In this document: in pieces, positions 35,183 to 44,473 of the stretch | Layout of the letters: each line of letters opens with the position of its first letter | How positions within the stretch are numbered: position 1 is the stretch's first letter | Assembly: GCF_023016085.1 (NCBI RefSeq) | Contig: NZ_JALKBF010000001.1 | Span: forward strand, 3,036,899-3,100,898 | Origin: Aliiroseovarius sp. F47248L | GTDB lineage: Bacteria; Pseudomonadota; Alphaproteobacteria; Rhodobacterales; Rhodobacteraceae | DNA: 64,000 nt | Reading direction: 5' to 3' | Notes under the pieces: model-generated | Told to the model about the DNA's origin: nothing | What the model saw: the letters and a program-made list of their open reading frames with translations, nothing else | The model's database searches: none | Program-made: the position numbers and the translations under genes

Positions 35183-35830
35183 GTGTTCAAGAGAAATCCG
35201 CGCTCATACCTGCGTATCATTGCGGAATTCTTCTATCCACGGGGCGGATGGTATCGGGCGTCGCAATATGTGATCCACCGCATTCGGCGTTTGCCCGATC
35301 CGGCGCACCGGATTTCGCGTGGGATTGCAGCGGGTGTTTTTGCCTCGTTCACGCCATTTTTCGGGCTTCACTTTCTGACCGCTGCCTGTTTGTCGTGGAT
35401 CATTCGCGGCAACGTGTTGGCGTCATTGCTGGCAACCTTTGTCGGCAACCCGATAACCTTCCCGCTGATTGCGGAGCTTTCGGTCAATCTGGGCAACGCA
35501 ATGCTGGGCCAGCCTTCAAGCGTGCATTTGCCTGAAATTGCCGCTCAGTTCGCGGCGGCCACGTCTGATTTCTGGTTGAACATGAAAGCGCCGTTTACCG
35601 ATCACGTGGTCGACTGGTCGCGGATGTCGGCGTTTTTTCATCGGGTTTTCCTGCCCTATCTGGTGGGCTGCATCATTCCCGGCATTGTGGCTGGCACCAT
35701 CGGGTATGCGTTGTCCAACCCTGTGATCCATGCCTATCAGCGACGTCGCATCAAGAAGTTGAAAGAGCGGTATGACAAGCGTCTGAAAGCCGGACGAGAC
35801 AAGGCTGGCGAAGCAAAGGAAAAACCGTAA
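35183..35830 (+). CDS. DUF2062 domain membrane protein
   Basis: A 215-residue inner-membrane protein with GTG start behind AAGGG. Three or more hydrophobic segments are visible (GVFASFTPFFGLHFLTAACLSWII, VLASLLATFVGNPITFPLI, LVGCIIPGIVAGTIGYALS) and a very basic tail (RRRIKKLKERYDKRLKAGR). The segments HRISRGIAAGVFASFTPF and GNPITFPLIAE are characteristic of DUF2062. Its function is not known; it recurs between rsh and pdxJ/acpS in related genomes. Confidence 0.88.
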   Translation: MFKRNPRSYLRIIAEFFYPRGGWYRASQYVIHRIRRLPDPAHRISRGIAAGVFASFTPFFGLHFLTAACLSWIIRGNVLASLLATFVGNPITFPLIAELSVNLGNAMLGQPSSVHLPEIAAQFAAATSDFWLNMKAPFTDHVVDWSRMSAFFHRVFLPYLVGCIIPGIVAGTIGYALSNPVIHAYQRRRIKKLKERYDKRLKAGRDKAGEAKEKP

Positions 35831-35873
35831 GACTTGGCGCGCCAACAGATTGCATTGAACAAAGGGGCGTGAC

Positions 35874-36626
35874 ATGGCCAACCAGACGAAAAAACTGCGC
35901 TTGGGCGTGAATATTGATCACGTGGCGACAGTGCGAAACGCGCGTGGCTCGGCGTATCCCGATCCTGTGCGTGCGGCCCTTCTGGCCGAACAGGCCGGGG
36001 CCGATGGCATCACCGCGCATCTGCGCGAAGATCGGCGGCACATTCTGGATGACGATATCGACCGGCTTATGGCCGAACTGTCGGTGCCCTTGAATTTCGA
36101 ATGCGCCGCAACGGACGAAATGCTGGACATCGCGTTGCGCCACAAGCCCCATGCGGTGTGCCTTGTGCCGGAAAAACGAGAAGAGCTGACCACCGAAGGC
36201 GGGCTTGAGGTCGCACGGCAGGACAACAAACTTGCCGAATATATCACCCCGCTCAGGGACGCCGGTTGTCGCGTGTCGCTGTTCGTCGCGGCCGACCCTG
36301 TGCAGATCGAAGCCTCCGCGCGGGTGGGGGCTGCGGTGGTCGAGTTGCACACTGGTGCCTATTGCGATCTGCACGCCGAAGGCCGGTTTGACGAACGTGA
36401 TGCCGAGCTTGCGCGTTTGCGCGACGGGGCGGCGCTGGCGCATTCGCTGGGGCTTGAGGTGCATGCAGGTCACGGATTGACCTATGACACCGTGAAGCCA
36501 ATCGCCGAAATGCCGGAAGTGGTCGAGTTGAACATCGGACATTTCCTGATTGGCGAGGCAATCTTTCGCGGCCTGACTGACGCCATGGCTGAAATGCGCG
36601 GCCTGATGGATGAGGCGCGGGGATGA
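35874..36626 (+). CDS. pdxJ: Pyridoxine 5'-phosphate synthase
   Basis: Closes the pyridine ring of vitamin B6 from 3-amino-2-oxopropyl phosphate and DXP. The 250-residue TIM-barrel protein has [59 protein letters not shown] and ELHTGAYCD, then HAGHGLTYD and [13 protein letters not shown]. Full length. Followed at 31 bases by acpS, the standard pdxJ-acpS-lepB-rnc-era order. Confidence 0.97.
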   Translation: MANQTKKLRLGVNIDHVATVRNARGSAYPDPVRAALLAEQAGADGITAHLREDRRHILDDDIDRLMAELSVPLNFECAATDEMLDIALRHKPHAVCLVPEKREELTTEGGLEVARQDNKLAEYITPLRDAGCRVSLFVAADPVQIEASARVGAAVVELHTGAYCDLHAEGRFDERDAELARLRDGAALAHSLGLEVHAGHGLTYDTVKPIAEMPEVVELNIGHFLIGEAIFRGLTDAMAEMRGLMDEARG

Positions 36627-36657
36627 AACGTTCGCCGCGCCCGCGTCGGAGGTCTTG

Positions 36658-37071
36658 ATGATCCTTGGCATTGGCACCGATCTTGCAAATATCGAGCGCA
36701 TCCAGGGAACGCTGGAACGTTTTGGCGACAGATTCCGCAAACGTGTGTTCACCGAGACGGAGCTGGGAAAAGCCGCCCGCCGCCGGGATGAAGCCGGAAC
36801 TTTGGCCAAGCGCTGGGCGGCGAAAGAAGCGTGTTCCAAAGCTTTGGGCACCGGGCTAGCCATGGGGATCTCGTGGCGCGACATGGCGGTCAGTAACCTG
36901 CGCACGGGCCAACCCGTAATGACCGTGACAGGTTGGGCCGCCGACCGGCTTGCCGAGATGACGCCAGACAGGCACGAGGCGATCATTCACGTGACGTTGA
37001 CCGATGATCACCCATGGGCGCAGGCCTTTGTGGTGATCGAAGCGCGACCGGTGGAAAAGCCGTCAGCTTAA
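36658..37071 (+). CDS. acpS: Holo-[acyl-carrier-protein] synthase
   Basis: Attaches the phosphopantetheine arm from CoA to acyl-carrier protein. The 137-residue protein has [12 protein letters not shown] (metal-binding Asp), RVFTETEL, the core [18 protein letters not shown] (Glu and Lys of the WAAKEA motif) and a C-terminal [21 protein letters not shown] 36658 sits five bases after GGAGG; an upstream in-frame start at 36610 would overlap pdxJ. Confidence 0.96.
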   Translation: MILGIGTDLANIERIQGTLERFGDRFRKRVFTETELGKAARRRDEAGTLAKRWAAKEACSKALGTGLAMGISWRDMAVSNLRTGQPVMTVTGWAADRLAEMTPDRHEAIIHVTLTDDHPWAQAFVVIEARPVEKPSA

Positions 37072-37180
37072 CGCGGCAGCGCCTCCTCAAAACTTGACAC
37101 TTCCCGCGCATCCGCCCATATCGCCACACATCCCCAATGGGCTGGCAACGATCAGTCCGATGAAAGAGGCAGACGTGAAC

Positions 37181-37960
37181 ATGGCAGAAAAGAAACAAGA
37201 TGGCATCTTGGAAACGATCAAAACGATCTTCTGGGCGCTGATCATCGCCGGTGTGTTCCGCACGCTATTCTTCCAGCCGTTCTGGATCCCCACCGGGTCG
37301 ATGAAAGATACGTTGCTGATCGGTGACTTTCTGTTCGTGAACAAGATGGCTTATGGCTATTCACGCCATTCCTGCCCGTTCTCGTCCTGCCCCATCTCGG
37401 GTCGCCTGCTGGGGTCCGAGCCCGAGCGTGGCGATGTCGTGGTGTTCCGCCACCCGTCACTTGGCACCGACTATGTGAAACGCCTGATCGGGCTGCCGGG
37501 TGACAAAATTCAGGTCAAAAACGGCATTCTGTTCATCAACGGTGAAGAAGCCAAACAGGTGCCCGACGGCACGTTCGAGGAAATCAAACAGGCGCAGGGA
37601 CGTTTTGCGACCTTCCCGCAATGTTCCAATAGCCCGGTCGGGCAGGGTGGAATCTGCATCAAAGAAAAAGCCATTGAAACACTGCCCAATGGTGTCTCTC
37701 ACTCGGTTCTGAACGTTCGCAACACGCGTCTGGACAACACCAATGTGTTCACGGTGCCGGATGGCGAGTATTTCTTCATGGGTGACAACCGCGACAACTC
37801 GACAGACAGCCGCGTCAGCCCGAATGCTGGTGGTGTGGGCTTTGTGCCTGCAGAATACCTGCTGGGTCGCGCGGATCGCATCATGTTCTCGGCAGCAGGC
37901 AAACGGTTGTTCTTCTTTTGGACGTGGCGCTCTGACCGGTTCTTCAAGGCGATCGAGTGA
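37181..37960 (+). CDS. lepB: Signal peptidase I
   Basis: Membrane-bound Ser/Lys protease removing signal peptides. The 259-residue protein has one N-terminal helix ([16 protein letters not shown]) then [18 protein letters not shown] with the catalytic Ser, [22 protein letters not shown] with the catalytic Lys, and [11 protein letters not shown]. Two Cys pairs, [10 protein letters not shown] and [14 protein letters not shown], lie in the periplasmic part and could form disulfides. A GTG at 37175 has better spacing to AGAGG, so two extra residues are possible. The stop overlaps the rnc GTG (GTGA). Confidence 0.95.
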   Translation: MAEKKQDGILETIKTIFWALIIAGVFRTLFFQPFWIPTGSMKDTLLIGDFLFVNKMAYGYSRHSCPFSSCPISGRLLGSEPERGDVVVFRHPSLGTDYVKRLIGLPGDKIQVKNGILFINGEEAKQVPDGTFEEIKQAQGRFATFPQCSNSPVGQGGICIKEKAIETLPNGVSHSVLNVRNTRLDNTNVFTVPDGEYFFMGDNRDNSTDSRVSPNAGGVGFVPAEYLLGRADRIMFSAAGKRLFFFWTWRSDRFFKAIE

Positions 37961-38643
37961 AGCTGTCCAGCGATCTTCAAGCCTTTCAAGGCCGTATCGG
38001 GCATGTGTTTAACGATCCCGAACTGTTGATCCGCGCGCTGACACACGGGTCGTTTTCATCGGCCACACGACCTGACAACCAAAGGCTGGAATTTCTGGGC
38101 GACCGGGTGCTTGGCCTTGTGATGTCTGAGAAATTGTTGCGCGACGACCCCGACGCGCCCGAAGGCACGTTGGCCCCGCGCTACAACGCGCTGGTGCGCA
38201 AAGAAACCTGCGCGGATGTGGCACGGCAGGTAGACATCGGCGCGGTGCTGAAACTGGGCCGGTCCGAGATGAAGACCGGCGGGCGGCGCAAGCAAGCCCT
38301 GTTGGGTGACGCGATGGAAGCCGTGATTGCTGCGGTCTATCTGGATGCCGGGCTGGATCAGGCGAGTGAGATGATCCTAACGCTGTGGGGCGACCGGATC
38401 GACAAGGTCGAAGATGACGCACGTGACCCCAAGACCGCATTGCAGGAATGGGCGCAAGCGCGCAAGATGCCCCCACCGACATATATAGAAACCGCGCGCG
38501 AAGGGCCGGACCACGCGCCGGTGTTTACGATCAAGGCCGAACTGTCGAACGGACGTTCTGCTAATGCCACGGCAAATTCAAAACGCGCTGCCGAGCAAGC
38601 GGCCGCCCGCACGCTGCTGAAGCAGTTGGAGAGCAAGACATGA
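37957..38643 (+). CDS. rnc: Ribonuclease III
   Basis: Double-strand-specific RNase processing rRNA and mRNAs. The 228-residue protein has the catalytic signature [30 protein letters not shown], and a C-terminal dsRNA-binding domain ([20 protein letters not shown] ... [18 protein letters not shown]). GTG start overlaps the lepB stop; its stop overlaps era by four bases. Confidence 0.96.
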   Translation: MKLSSDLQAFQGRIGHVFNDPELLIRALTHGSFSSATRPDNQRLEFLGDRVLGLVMSEKLLRDDPDAPEGTLAPRYNALVRKETCADVARQVDIGAVLKLGRSEMKTGGRRKQALLGDAMEAVIAAVYLDAGLDQASEMILTLWGDRIDKVEDDARDPKTALQEWAQARKMPPPTYIETAREGPDHAPVFTIKAELSNGRSANATANSKRAAEQAAARTLLKQLESKT

Positions 38644-39557
38644 CAGACCAACCGCATCGCGCCGGATTCGTCGCCCTGATTGGGGAACCCAATGCCGGGA
38701 AGTCGACACTGACGAACCTGATGGTCGGGGCCAAGGTCTCGATCGTGACGCATAAGGTGCAGACGACGCGCGCCCGCATCCGGGGTGTAGCGATCGAGGG
38801 CGACACCCAGATCGTGTTTGTGGATACGCCGGGCCTGTTCCAACCGCGCCGCCGACTGGACCGCGCGATGGTTGCCGCTGCGTGGGGCGGGGCAGCCGAT
38901 GCCGATATAACCGTGCTTCTGGTCGAAGCCCATCGCGGTGTGACCGAAGGTGTTGAGCGTATTCTGGAAGGCCTAGAAGAGATGGGCAAAGGCCGCACCG
39001 TCGCCCTTGCCATCAACAAGATCGACAAGGTGAAGGCCGAGGTGCTGCTGGCTTTGGCCAAGGATCTGAACGATCGTTATGATTTTGCCGAAACCTTCAT
39101 GATCTCGGCCGAGAAGGGGCATGGGGTGCCTGCCTTGCGCACGTGGCTGGCAGAACATTTGCCGAAGGGGCCATGGCTTTATCCCGAGGACCAGATTGCC
39201 GATCTGCCCATGCGCATGATCGCCGCCGAAATGACGCGCGAGAAGCTGACCCTGCGCCTGCACCAGGAGTTGCCCTATCAGCTGACGGTCGAGACCGAGA
39301 ACTGGGAAGAGCGCAAGGATGGGTCGGCCCGTGTGGACCAGATTATCTACGTTGCGCGGGACGGTCATAAGGGAATCATTCTGGGCAAGAAGGGCGAGAC
39401 GATCAAAGCCGTCAGCCAATCTGCCCGCGCCGAGTTGGAAGAGTTCATGGGGCGTAAGATCCACTTGTTTTTGCAAGTGAAAGTGCGACCGAACTGGCTG
39501 GACGAAAAAGAGCGTTACTCTGAGATGGGACTTGATTTCAAGGACGGTAACGCTTGA
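38640..39557 (+). CDS. era: GTPase Era
   Basis: Essential GTPase binding 16S rRNA near its 3' end during 30S maturation. The 305-residue protein has G1 [10 protein letters not shown], the switch [10 protein letters not shown]3 DTPGLF, G4 NKIDK (as INKIDKV), and a C-terminal KH domain ([26 protein letters not shown]). It sits after rnc as in many bacteria and overlaps a DUF1491 gene at its stop (TTGA). Confidence 0.97.
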   Translation: MTDQPHRAGFVALIGEPNAGKSTLTNLMVGAKVSIVTHKVQTTRARIRGVAIEGDTQIVFVDTPGLFQPRRRLDRAMVAAAWGGAADADITVLLVEAHRGVTEGVERILEGLEEMGKGRTVALAINKIDKVKAEVLLALAKDLNDRYDFAETFMISAEKGHGVPALRTWLAEHLPKGPWLYPEDQIADLPMRMIAAEMTREKLTLRLHQELPYQLTVETENWEERKDGSARVDQIIYVARDGHKGIILGKKGETIKAVSQSARAELEEFMGRKIHLFLQVKVRPNWLDEKERYSEMGLDFKDGNA

Positions 39558-39886
39558 CGCGGCTGACCGCCGATCTGTGGGTCGCGGCCTATCTGACGCG
39601 GTTGCGCCTGTCTGACATACCGGCCTTTATCACCCGCAAGGGCGACGCCACGGCGGGTGCTGTTCTGGTGAAGATGAACACACTGGACGGGCAGGCGGTG
39701 GCGTATCAGCGCAGTTTCGATCTGATGACCGGAGACCGTTGCTGGGTTGCTTTGGCTGAAGGTGACGAAAGCGACGTTGACGCGGTGCTGGAGCGACAGA
39801 AAGGCTTTGATCCCGATCTATGGGTGATCGAGGTTGAGGATCGCAACGGGCGGCATCTGTTGGACGAACCGGGTTTGTCGGACTGA
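39554..39886 (+). CDS. DUF1491 family protein
   Basis: A 110-residue soluble protein of a family found in alphaproteobacteria, usually between era and recO as here. It has TADLWVAAYLTRLRL near its start, RKGDATAGAVLVKMNTLDG, and DLWVIEVEDRNGRHLLDEP at the end. No catalytic motif stands out. The TTG start overlaps the era stop, so translation is coupled. Function unknown; gene order hints at RNA processing or recombination. Confidence 0.88.
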   Translation: MTRLTADLWVAAYLTRLRLSDIPAFITRKGDATAGAVLVKMNTLDGQAVAYQRSFDLMTGDRCWVALAEGDESDVDAVLERQKGFDPDLWVIEVEDRNGRHLLDEPGLSD

Positions 39887-39940
39887 TCCCATTGCCAACA
39901 GCGACTTGCCCGCTAGTCTGACTGCAGGAGGGTGACAGGC

Positions 39941-40672
39941 ATGGATTGGCGGGATCAGGGCGCGCTTTTGTCTGTGCGCAAACACGGCGAAACCTCGGTA
40001 ATCATTGATGTGTTCACCGAAAAGCACGGCCGCCATGCAGGCGTGGTGCGTGGCGGCACCAGCCGCAAGATCGCTCCAATTTTGCAGCCCGGCGCGCAAC
40101 TGGATGTCGCATGGCGGGCGCGGCTGGAAGAACATATTGGCAGCTACACCGTCGAACCCTTGCGCAGCCGTGCGACGGTCTTGTCGGATCGTACCGCTCT
40201 GGCTGGTTTGAACGCGGTCACGTCGCTTTTGACGTTTTCCTTGCCTGAGCGCGAACCACATCCGCAGCTTTATCAGCGAACGCAGGCGATGCTCGACCTG
40301 CTGGGAACGAACGAGGCATGGCCGACAGCCTATCTGAAATGGGAGTTGGCGTTGCTGGATGATCTGGGCTTCGGGCTGGATCTGGCATCTTGCGCTGTCA
40401 CCGGATCGATGGAGGATCTAGCCTATGTATCCCCCAAAACCGGACGCGCTGTGTCGGCAGAAGCAGCGGGTGAATGGGCGGACCGCTTGCTGCCCTTGCC
40501 GCCCGAACTGTTGGGGGCAGGCAGTGGCGCACACAAAAATGTACTGGCTGGGCTTCAGACAACCGGCTTTTTCCTAACGCGTTGGTTGGCACATGCCTTG
40601 GGTGACAAACCCTTACCTGAACCACGCGCGCGCCTAATTGACCGCCTGAAGCGCGAGGCGTTACCGGGGTGA
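39941..40672 (+). CDS. recO: DNA repair protein RecO
   Basis: Loads RecA with RecR in the RecFOR gap-repair pathway and anneals ssDNA. The 243-residue protein has an OB-fold start ([36 protein letters not shown]), later [10 protein letters not shown], helical bundle and [13 protein letters not shown] around the zinc-like site. ATG 39941 follows AGGAGG. Last gene of the lepB-rnc-era-recO run; it converges on a lipoprotein gene. Confidence 0.94.
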   Translation: MDWRDQGALLSVRKHGETSVIIDVFTEKHGRHAGVVRGGTSRKIAPILQPGAQLDVAWRARLEEHIGSYTVEPLRSRATVLSDRTALAGLNAVTSLLTFSLPEREPHPQLYQRTQAMLDLLGTNEAWPTAYLKWELALLDDLGFGLDLASCAVTGSMEDLAYVSPKTGRAVSAEAAGEWADRLLPLPPELLGAGSGAHKNVLAGLQTTGFFLTRWLAHALGDKPLPEPRARLIDRLKREALPG

Positions 40673-40682
40673 AGAAAGTCGG

Positions 40683-41081
40683 TCAGCGTTGAGCCAAGAA
40701 CACCATCTGCCGACCAGCTTCGTTCGACATGATCAACATGTCGCCTTGCGCCTCGATCTGGCGCATCTGCGTCAGCGCGGTGAAATAGCGGCTTTCTTTG
40801 TCCAAGGCGTCGCAGGCCATACGGGTCGCGGCGATGGGGCCAATTTCAAACCACGGGTATGGAGCTTTTTGCTCGCTTGAATATCTGTTGCAGGGCGCTT
40901 GTCCGACAATCTGTCCTTGATCCGGGAAAGAGATCGTTGCGTCGGCGTCGAAGGGTTTGCGATCAATCTCAAGCAGCTTCCACACGGCCTTTCGGTCCGC
41001 ATAGCCCGAAATCGTTTCATCCTTGCATCCCATCAAGACAAGGGACGCGAGCGCGGCGGTGATGAGCAATGACTGTTTCAT
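40683..41081 (-). CDS. META-domain-like lipoprotein
   Basis: A 132-residue lipoprotein. The signal SLLITAALASLVLMGC has its acylated Cys at residue 19. The mature part (AVWKLLEIDRKPFDADATISFP, QAPCNRYSS, ATRMACDALDKESRYFTAL) resembles the META/HslJ domain, in which a Cys-containing CN-Y segment and MAC...E element recur. META proteins are linked to heat-shock or motility, with no firm activity. ATG 41081 is preferred to 41087. It converges with recO at ten bases. Confidence 0.75.
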   Translation of the reverse strand: MKQSLLITAALASLVLMGCKDETISGYADRKAVWKLLEIDRKPFDADATISFPDQGQIVGQAPCNRYSSEQKAPYPWFEIGPIAATRMACDALDKESRYFTALTQMRQIEAQGDMLIMSNEAGRQMVFLAQR

Positions 41082-41121
41082 GCGCATAACTTACGCCTGA
41101 AGCGTCGAATTGCCAACGTGA

Positions 41122-41682
41122 TTAAGCGTCGCGCAAAGCAAGAATTGCAGCCATAAGGGTAGACATGGCGTTTTTATTGCCTGTGGCATCGGTTGCGGAT
41201 AGTGCGTCCATTCCCACAAACGAACTGTAAATAATCCGCGCGAAATCGGGATTTGTCAGATCCAGTTCGCTTAAGATTTCCTCTAGCATTGCGATCCGTT
41301 TTTGATCAACACGCTGTACATAGTCCGCCGCCAATGACTCACTATATGCCCACGCACGGATTGCAGTTTCTGGCAGGCCACGTTTGGCCTTCGGATCGCT
41401 TGAAGCCGCCATGTCACCGAGTTGATAAAGCCGTTTGACCGGATCGTCACCTTCCGAGAGCGCGTACGTGATTGCGGCAAGTGCCTCGTCTTCCCAGGTT
41501 GAAAGAAGCCGTTTGTGGAAATCAGGAACATCCTTGAAATGCCAGTAAAAAGAACCCTTTGTCGTTCCCAGGGCGCGGGCCAGCGGCTCGGCTTTCAAGG
41601 CCTGGGGGCCCTTTGATGTCAGGGCTGCCAGCCCTGCCTTGATCCAGTCATCCGCCTTCAAGCGCGGTTTCTTTACGGGCAT
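41122..41682 (-). CDS. TetR family transcriptional regulator
   Basis: A 186-residue repressor-type protein. The helix-turn-helix spans about residues 12-50 (ADDWIKAGLAAL ... AEPLARALGTTKGSFYWHFKD), the GTTKGSFYWHF turn being the TetR signature. The C-terminal ligand domain is divergent (ALSEGDDPVKRLYQLGDMAASSD). The ATG at 41682 gives MPVKKPRLKADDW. Two near-identical operators (41702 and 41740) lie immediately upstream, arguing for autoregulation. The only upstream gene is mcd, oriented the same way. The inducer and other targets are unknown. Confidence 0.92.
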   Translation of the reverse strand: MPVKKPRLKADDWIKAGLAALTSKGPQALKAEPLARALGTTKGSFYWHFKDVPDFHKRLLSTWEDEALAAITYALSEGDDPVKRLYQLGDMAASSDPKAKRGLPETAIRAWAYSESLAADYVQRVDQKRIAMLEEILSELDLTNPDFARIIYSSFVGMDALSATDATGNKNAMSTLMAAILALRDA

Positions 41683-41701
41683 ATTCCGGTCCAATGATAT
41701 G

Positions 41702-41717
41702 CATACGATAGCGTATG
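41702..41717. promoter_or_regulatory. Probable TetR operator, copy 1
   Basis: CATACG-ATAG-CGTATG is an inverted repeat with perfect 6-bp arms. It begins 19 bases outside the regulator's start codon. Copy 2 has the same arms and a different four-base centre, so the repeated arms point to binding of one regulator. Confidence 0.75.
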
Positions 41718-41739
41718 GTGAATTGAGTCGCATGAAAAA

Positions 41740-41755
41740 CATACGCTACCGTATG
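41740..41755. promoter_or_regulatory. Probable TetR operator, copy 2
   Basis: CATACG-CTAC-CGTATG, arms identical to copy 1. Centre-to-centre spacing from copy 1 is 38 bp, near 3.6 helical turns. Further TATG-like half sites flank it on the right. Between the copies lie AT-rich bases that could hold the promoter of the TetR gene. Confidence 0.75.
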
Positions 41756-41793
41756 TATGCCTGCAACCCAACTCACACGCTCATGTCCCGGTG

Positions 41794-43443
41794 TTAGCCC
41801 AACAGGCGACGTGCAATCACCTGTGCCTGAATTTCAGCCGCGCCTTCAAAGATGTTCAGGATGCGGGCGTCACACAAAACGCGGCTGATTTGATATTCCA
41901 GCGCGAAACCGTTGCCGCCGTGAATTTGCAGTGCGTTGTCAGCGCAAGACCACGCCACGCGTGCGCCAAGCAGCTTTGCCATCCCGGCTTCCAGGTCGCA
42001 GCGTTGGTCGTGGTCTTTTTCCCATGCCGAGAAATAGGTCAGTTGCCGTGCCACCATGATCTCGACCGCCATCATCGCCAGCTTGTTGGCGACGCGCGGG
42101 AAGTTGATCAGGGACTTACCGAACTGCTTGCGGTCCTCGGCGTATTGCATCCCGATTTCCAGCGCATTCTGGGCCACGCCGATGGCACGGGCGGCGGTTT
42201 GGATGCGCGCGGCTTCGAATGTTTTCATGAGTTGTTTGAAGCCTTGACCTTCTTCGCCGCCAAGCAAGTTTTCGCCTTTGACCTTGAACCCATCGAACCC
42301 AAGTTCGAATTCCTTCATACCGCGATAGCCCAGCACTTCGATCTCGCCGCCCGTCATACCTTCGGTGGGGAAAGGGTTGTCGTCGTCGCCGGGTTGTTTT
42401 TCAGCCAGGAACATCGACAGGCCACGGTGATCGGTGGACGCGGGATCAGTGCGCGCCAGAAGCGTCATCACATGGGTGCGTGCGGCGTGGGTGATCCAGG
42501 TTTTGTTGCCCGTCACCTCGTAATCGCCATCGGCGTTCTTGACCGCGCGGGTGCGCAGGCTGCCAAGGTCGGATCCGGTGTTGGGTTCGGTAAACACAGC
42601 GGTGGGCAGGATCTCGGCTGACGAGATTTTCGGCAACCAGTGTTCTTTTTGCGCGTCTGTGCCGCCGGCAAGGATAAGTTCTGCCGCGATCTCGGACCGG
42701 GTGCCCAGCGAGCCGACCCCGATATAGCCGCGGCTGAGTTCTTCAGATACGACCACCATCGACGCTTTTGACAAGCCCATACCACCGTATTCCTCGGGTA
42801 TGGTCAGGCCAAAGACGCCCATTTCGGCCAGTTCCTCAAGAATTTCCATTGGGATGTATTCATCCTTCAGGTGCCATTCATGCGCGTTGGGAACGACGCG
42901 GTCATCGGCATAGCGACGGAAGGTTTCGCGGATCATTTCAAGTTCATCATCCAGCCCTGACGCGCCAAAAGTGGCGTGGCCAGCATTGTCGCGCATCAGG
43001 GCAACCAGACGTGAGCGGGCGGCTTGGTTGTTGCCTTGGGCGATCAATGCGTTGATCGCATTTGTGTCCAGCGCGGATGCGTCAATACCCATATCCGACA
43101 GGCGCGCCATCTCGTTTTGGCTCATCATGATTCCGCCCTTGATCTGGGCGAGGTATTCGCCGAAGGCGATTTGCAGGATCAGTTTCTCCATCTCGCCCAG
43201 CTTCCCGTCGTCATTCAGACGACCGGCCCAGGCGTTCATCTGACGTAGGCTTTCGGTATAGGTGGCAAGCCATGACAGGGCATGGGCGGCGGACTGATGT
43301 TCTTCCAGTTTTGCGCCCGAGATCCGATCACCTTCTGTCACCATATCGCGGACGGATGCCTTGGCCGCGTCAAACACGGTTTCGACCGGCGCCAGGGCGT
43401 CAGCGGAAAGGGTCAAAAGATTGTCGATCAGAGCGCCTGTCAT
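41794..43443 (-). CDS. mcd: (2S)-Methylsuccinyl-CoA dehydrogenase (acyl-CoA dehydrogenase)
   Basis: Flavoenzyme of the ethylmalonyl-CoA pathway oxidising methylsuccinyl-CoA to mesaconyl-CoA for C2 assimilation. The 549-residue protein has an N-terminal extension of ~150 residues (AALSW-like helical part LEEHQSAAHALSWLATYTESLRQM) before a typical dehydrogenase fold (FGLTIPEEYGGMGLS, FTEPNTGSDLGSLRTRA, RKQFGKSLINFPRVANKL, QIHGGNGFALEYQISR, FEGAAEIQAQVIARRLL). This long form is characteristic of Mcd. ATG 43443 follows AGGAG by six bases. Other ethylmalonyl-CoA pathway genes are not nearby. Other long acyl-CoA dehydrogenases of similar shape are a minor alternative. Confidence 0.88.
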   Translation of the reverse strand: MTGALIDNLLTLSADALAPVETVFDAAKASVRDMVTEGDRISGAKLEEHQSAAHALSWLATYTESLRQMNAWAGRLNDDGKLGEMEKLILQIAFGEYLAQIKGGIMMSQNEMARLSDMGIDASALDTNAINALIAQGNNQAARSRLVALMRDNAGHATFGASGLDDELEMIRETFRRYADDRVVPNAHEWHLKDEYIPMEILEELAEMGVFGLTIPEEYGGMGLSKASMVVVSEELSRGYIGVGSLGTRSEIAAELILAGGTDAQKEHWLPKISSAEILPTAVFTEPNTGSDLGSLRTRAVKNADGDYEVTGNKTWITHAARTHVMTLLARTDPASTDHRGLSMFLAEKQPGDDDNPFPTEGMTGGEIEVLGYRGMKEFELGFDGFKVKGENLLGGEEGQGFKQLMKTFEAARIQTAARAIGVAQNALEIGMQYAEDRKQFGKSLINFPRVANKLAMMAVEIMVARQLTYFSAWEKDHDQRCDLEAGMAKLLGARVAWSCADNALQIHGGNGFALEYQISRVLCDARILNIFEGAAEIQAQVIARRLLG

Positions 43444-43645
43444 CACTGTCTCCTGTCACAGTCTAAGCCGGGATTCGGCTGGGTCTTTCGCGTCTGCAGA
43501 GAAATAATCACTTTGCAGGTGCAGCGCAATTAAAATACGCCAGATATGGTTAAAACGAACAAAAGTGACGCAGTAATTTACCTGCTGCACCACCGTTCGG
43601 GCTTCGATAGAAAGAAGGGAACGCGCATATCGTTACGGAAACACA

Positions 43646-44413
43646 TTGGGACTATTGACCGAAATACCGCAGTTGACTCTGCTTCTTGCCGCATTTGTCG
43701 CCGTGTTTGCCGGGTTCGTAAAGGGGGCTGTCGGATTTGGAATGCCCCTTATCATGATCTCGGGTCTGGCCACCATGCTTCCAGCTGAACAAGCCTTGGC
43801 AGCGTTGATCGTGCCGACCGTGGTGACAAACGGGTATCAGGCGTTCAGGCAAGGGATATTGGCCGCGTGGCAGGCGGTGGGAAAGTTTCGTGTCTTTCTG
43901 ATCGCGCTTTTGATCTGTCTCACCCTCAGCGCCCAGCTTGTGACGGTGCTGTCTCAAGCCGCGTTGTTCATTTTAATCGGCGTGCCGGTGGTGGCGTTCT
44001 GCTTGATGCAACTGAGCGGGTGGAAACCCATGCTTCACCCCGAGCATCGCAAGCGGGATGAAAGTTTGATCGGTGCCTTCGCAGGCCTGTCGGGTGGGTT
44101 GTCCGGGGTCTGGGGGCCGCCGACCATCGCCTATCTGACCGCCATCGATACGCCGAAGTCCGAACAGATGCGGGTGCAGGGGGTGATCTATGGCGTCGGT
44201 GCTATTGCGCTTTTTGCAGCGCATATCAAGTCCGGGGTTCTGAATGCACACACATTTCCCATGTCGATTTCCATGCTGTTTCCTGCCCTGATCGGGATGG
44301 CGCTTGGCGGCGTGTTTCACGACCGTATGCCTCAGGCGACGTTCAAACGGGTAACGTTGATCGTGCTGACGGTTGCGGGTCTGAACCTGATCCGCCGGGG
44401 GCTGTGGGGCTAA
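43646..44413 (+). CDS. TauE/SafE family anion permease
   Basis: A 255-residue inner-membrane protein with about seven or eight hydrophobic segments. It opens LTLLLAAFVAVFAGFVKGAVGFGMPLI, the first TauE/SafE repeat with G-x-GG-like glycine pattern, and has a second repeat ALGGVFHDR and FAGLSGGLSGVWGPPTIAYL. The family exports or imports sulfite, sulfonates and other organic anions; the substrate is unknown. No ATG is available; TTG at 43646 (with CGGA six bases upstream) or TTG 43655 are both possible, so the start is uncertain. Divergent from mcd across ~200 bases. Confidence 0.88.
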   Translation: MGLLTEIPQLTLLLAAFVAVFAGFVKGAVGFGMPLIMISGLATMLPAEQALAALIVPTVVTNGYQAFRQGILAAWQAVGKFRVFLIALLICLTLSAQLVTVLSQAALFILIGVPVVAFCLMQLSGWKPMLHPEHRKRDESLIGAFAGLSGGLSGVWGPPTIAYLTAIDTPKSEQMRVQGVIYGVGAIALFAAHIKSGVLNAHTFPMSISMLFPALIGMALGGVFHDRMPQATFKRVTLIVLTVAGLNLIRRGLWG

Positions 44414-44423
44414 GTTGAATGCA

Positions 44424-44452
44424 AAACGCACCCCGGAAACCGAGGCGCGTTT
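44424..44452. terminator. Convergent hairpin between the TauE/SafE gene and pckA
   Basis: AAACGC-A-CC pairs with GG-C-GCGTTT around an 11-base loop, one mismatch. It lies between the stops of the two convergent genes, so it may end both transcripts, though the T-run is short. Confidence 0.5.
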
Positions 44453-44473
44453 CTAAGCATTCTGTGCCGCAGA

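Noticed and set aside
43518..43591. GGTGCAGC and GCTGCACC inverted pair between mcd and the TauE/SafE gene
   Set aside because: Eight-base arms with a 58-base gap are expected by chance in GC-rich DNA; not listed as a feature.
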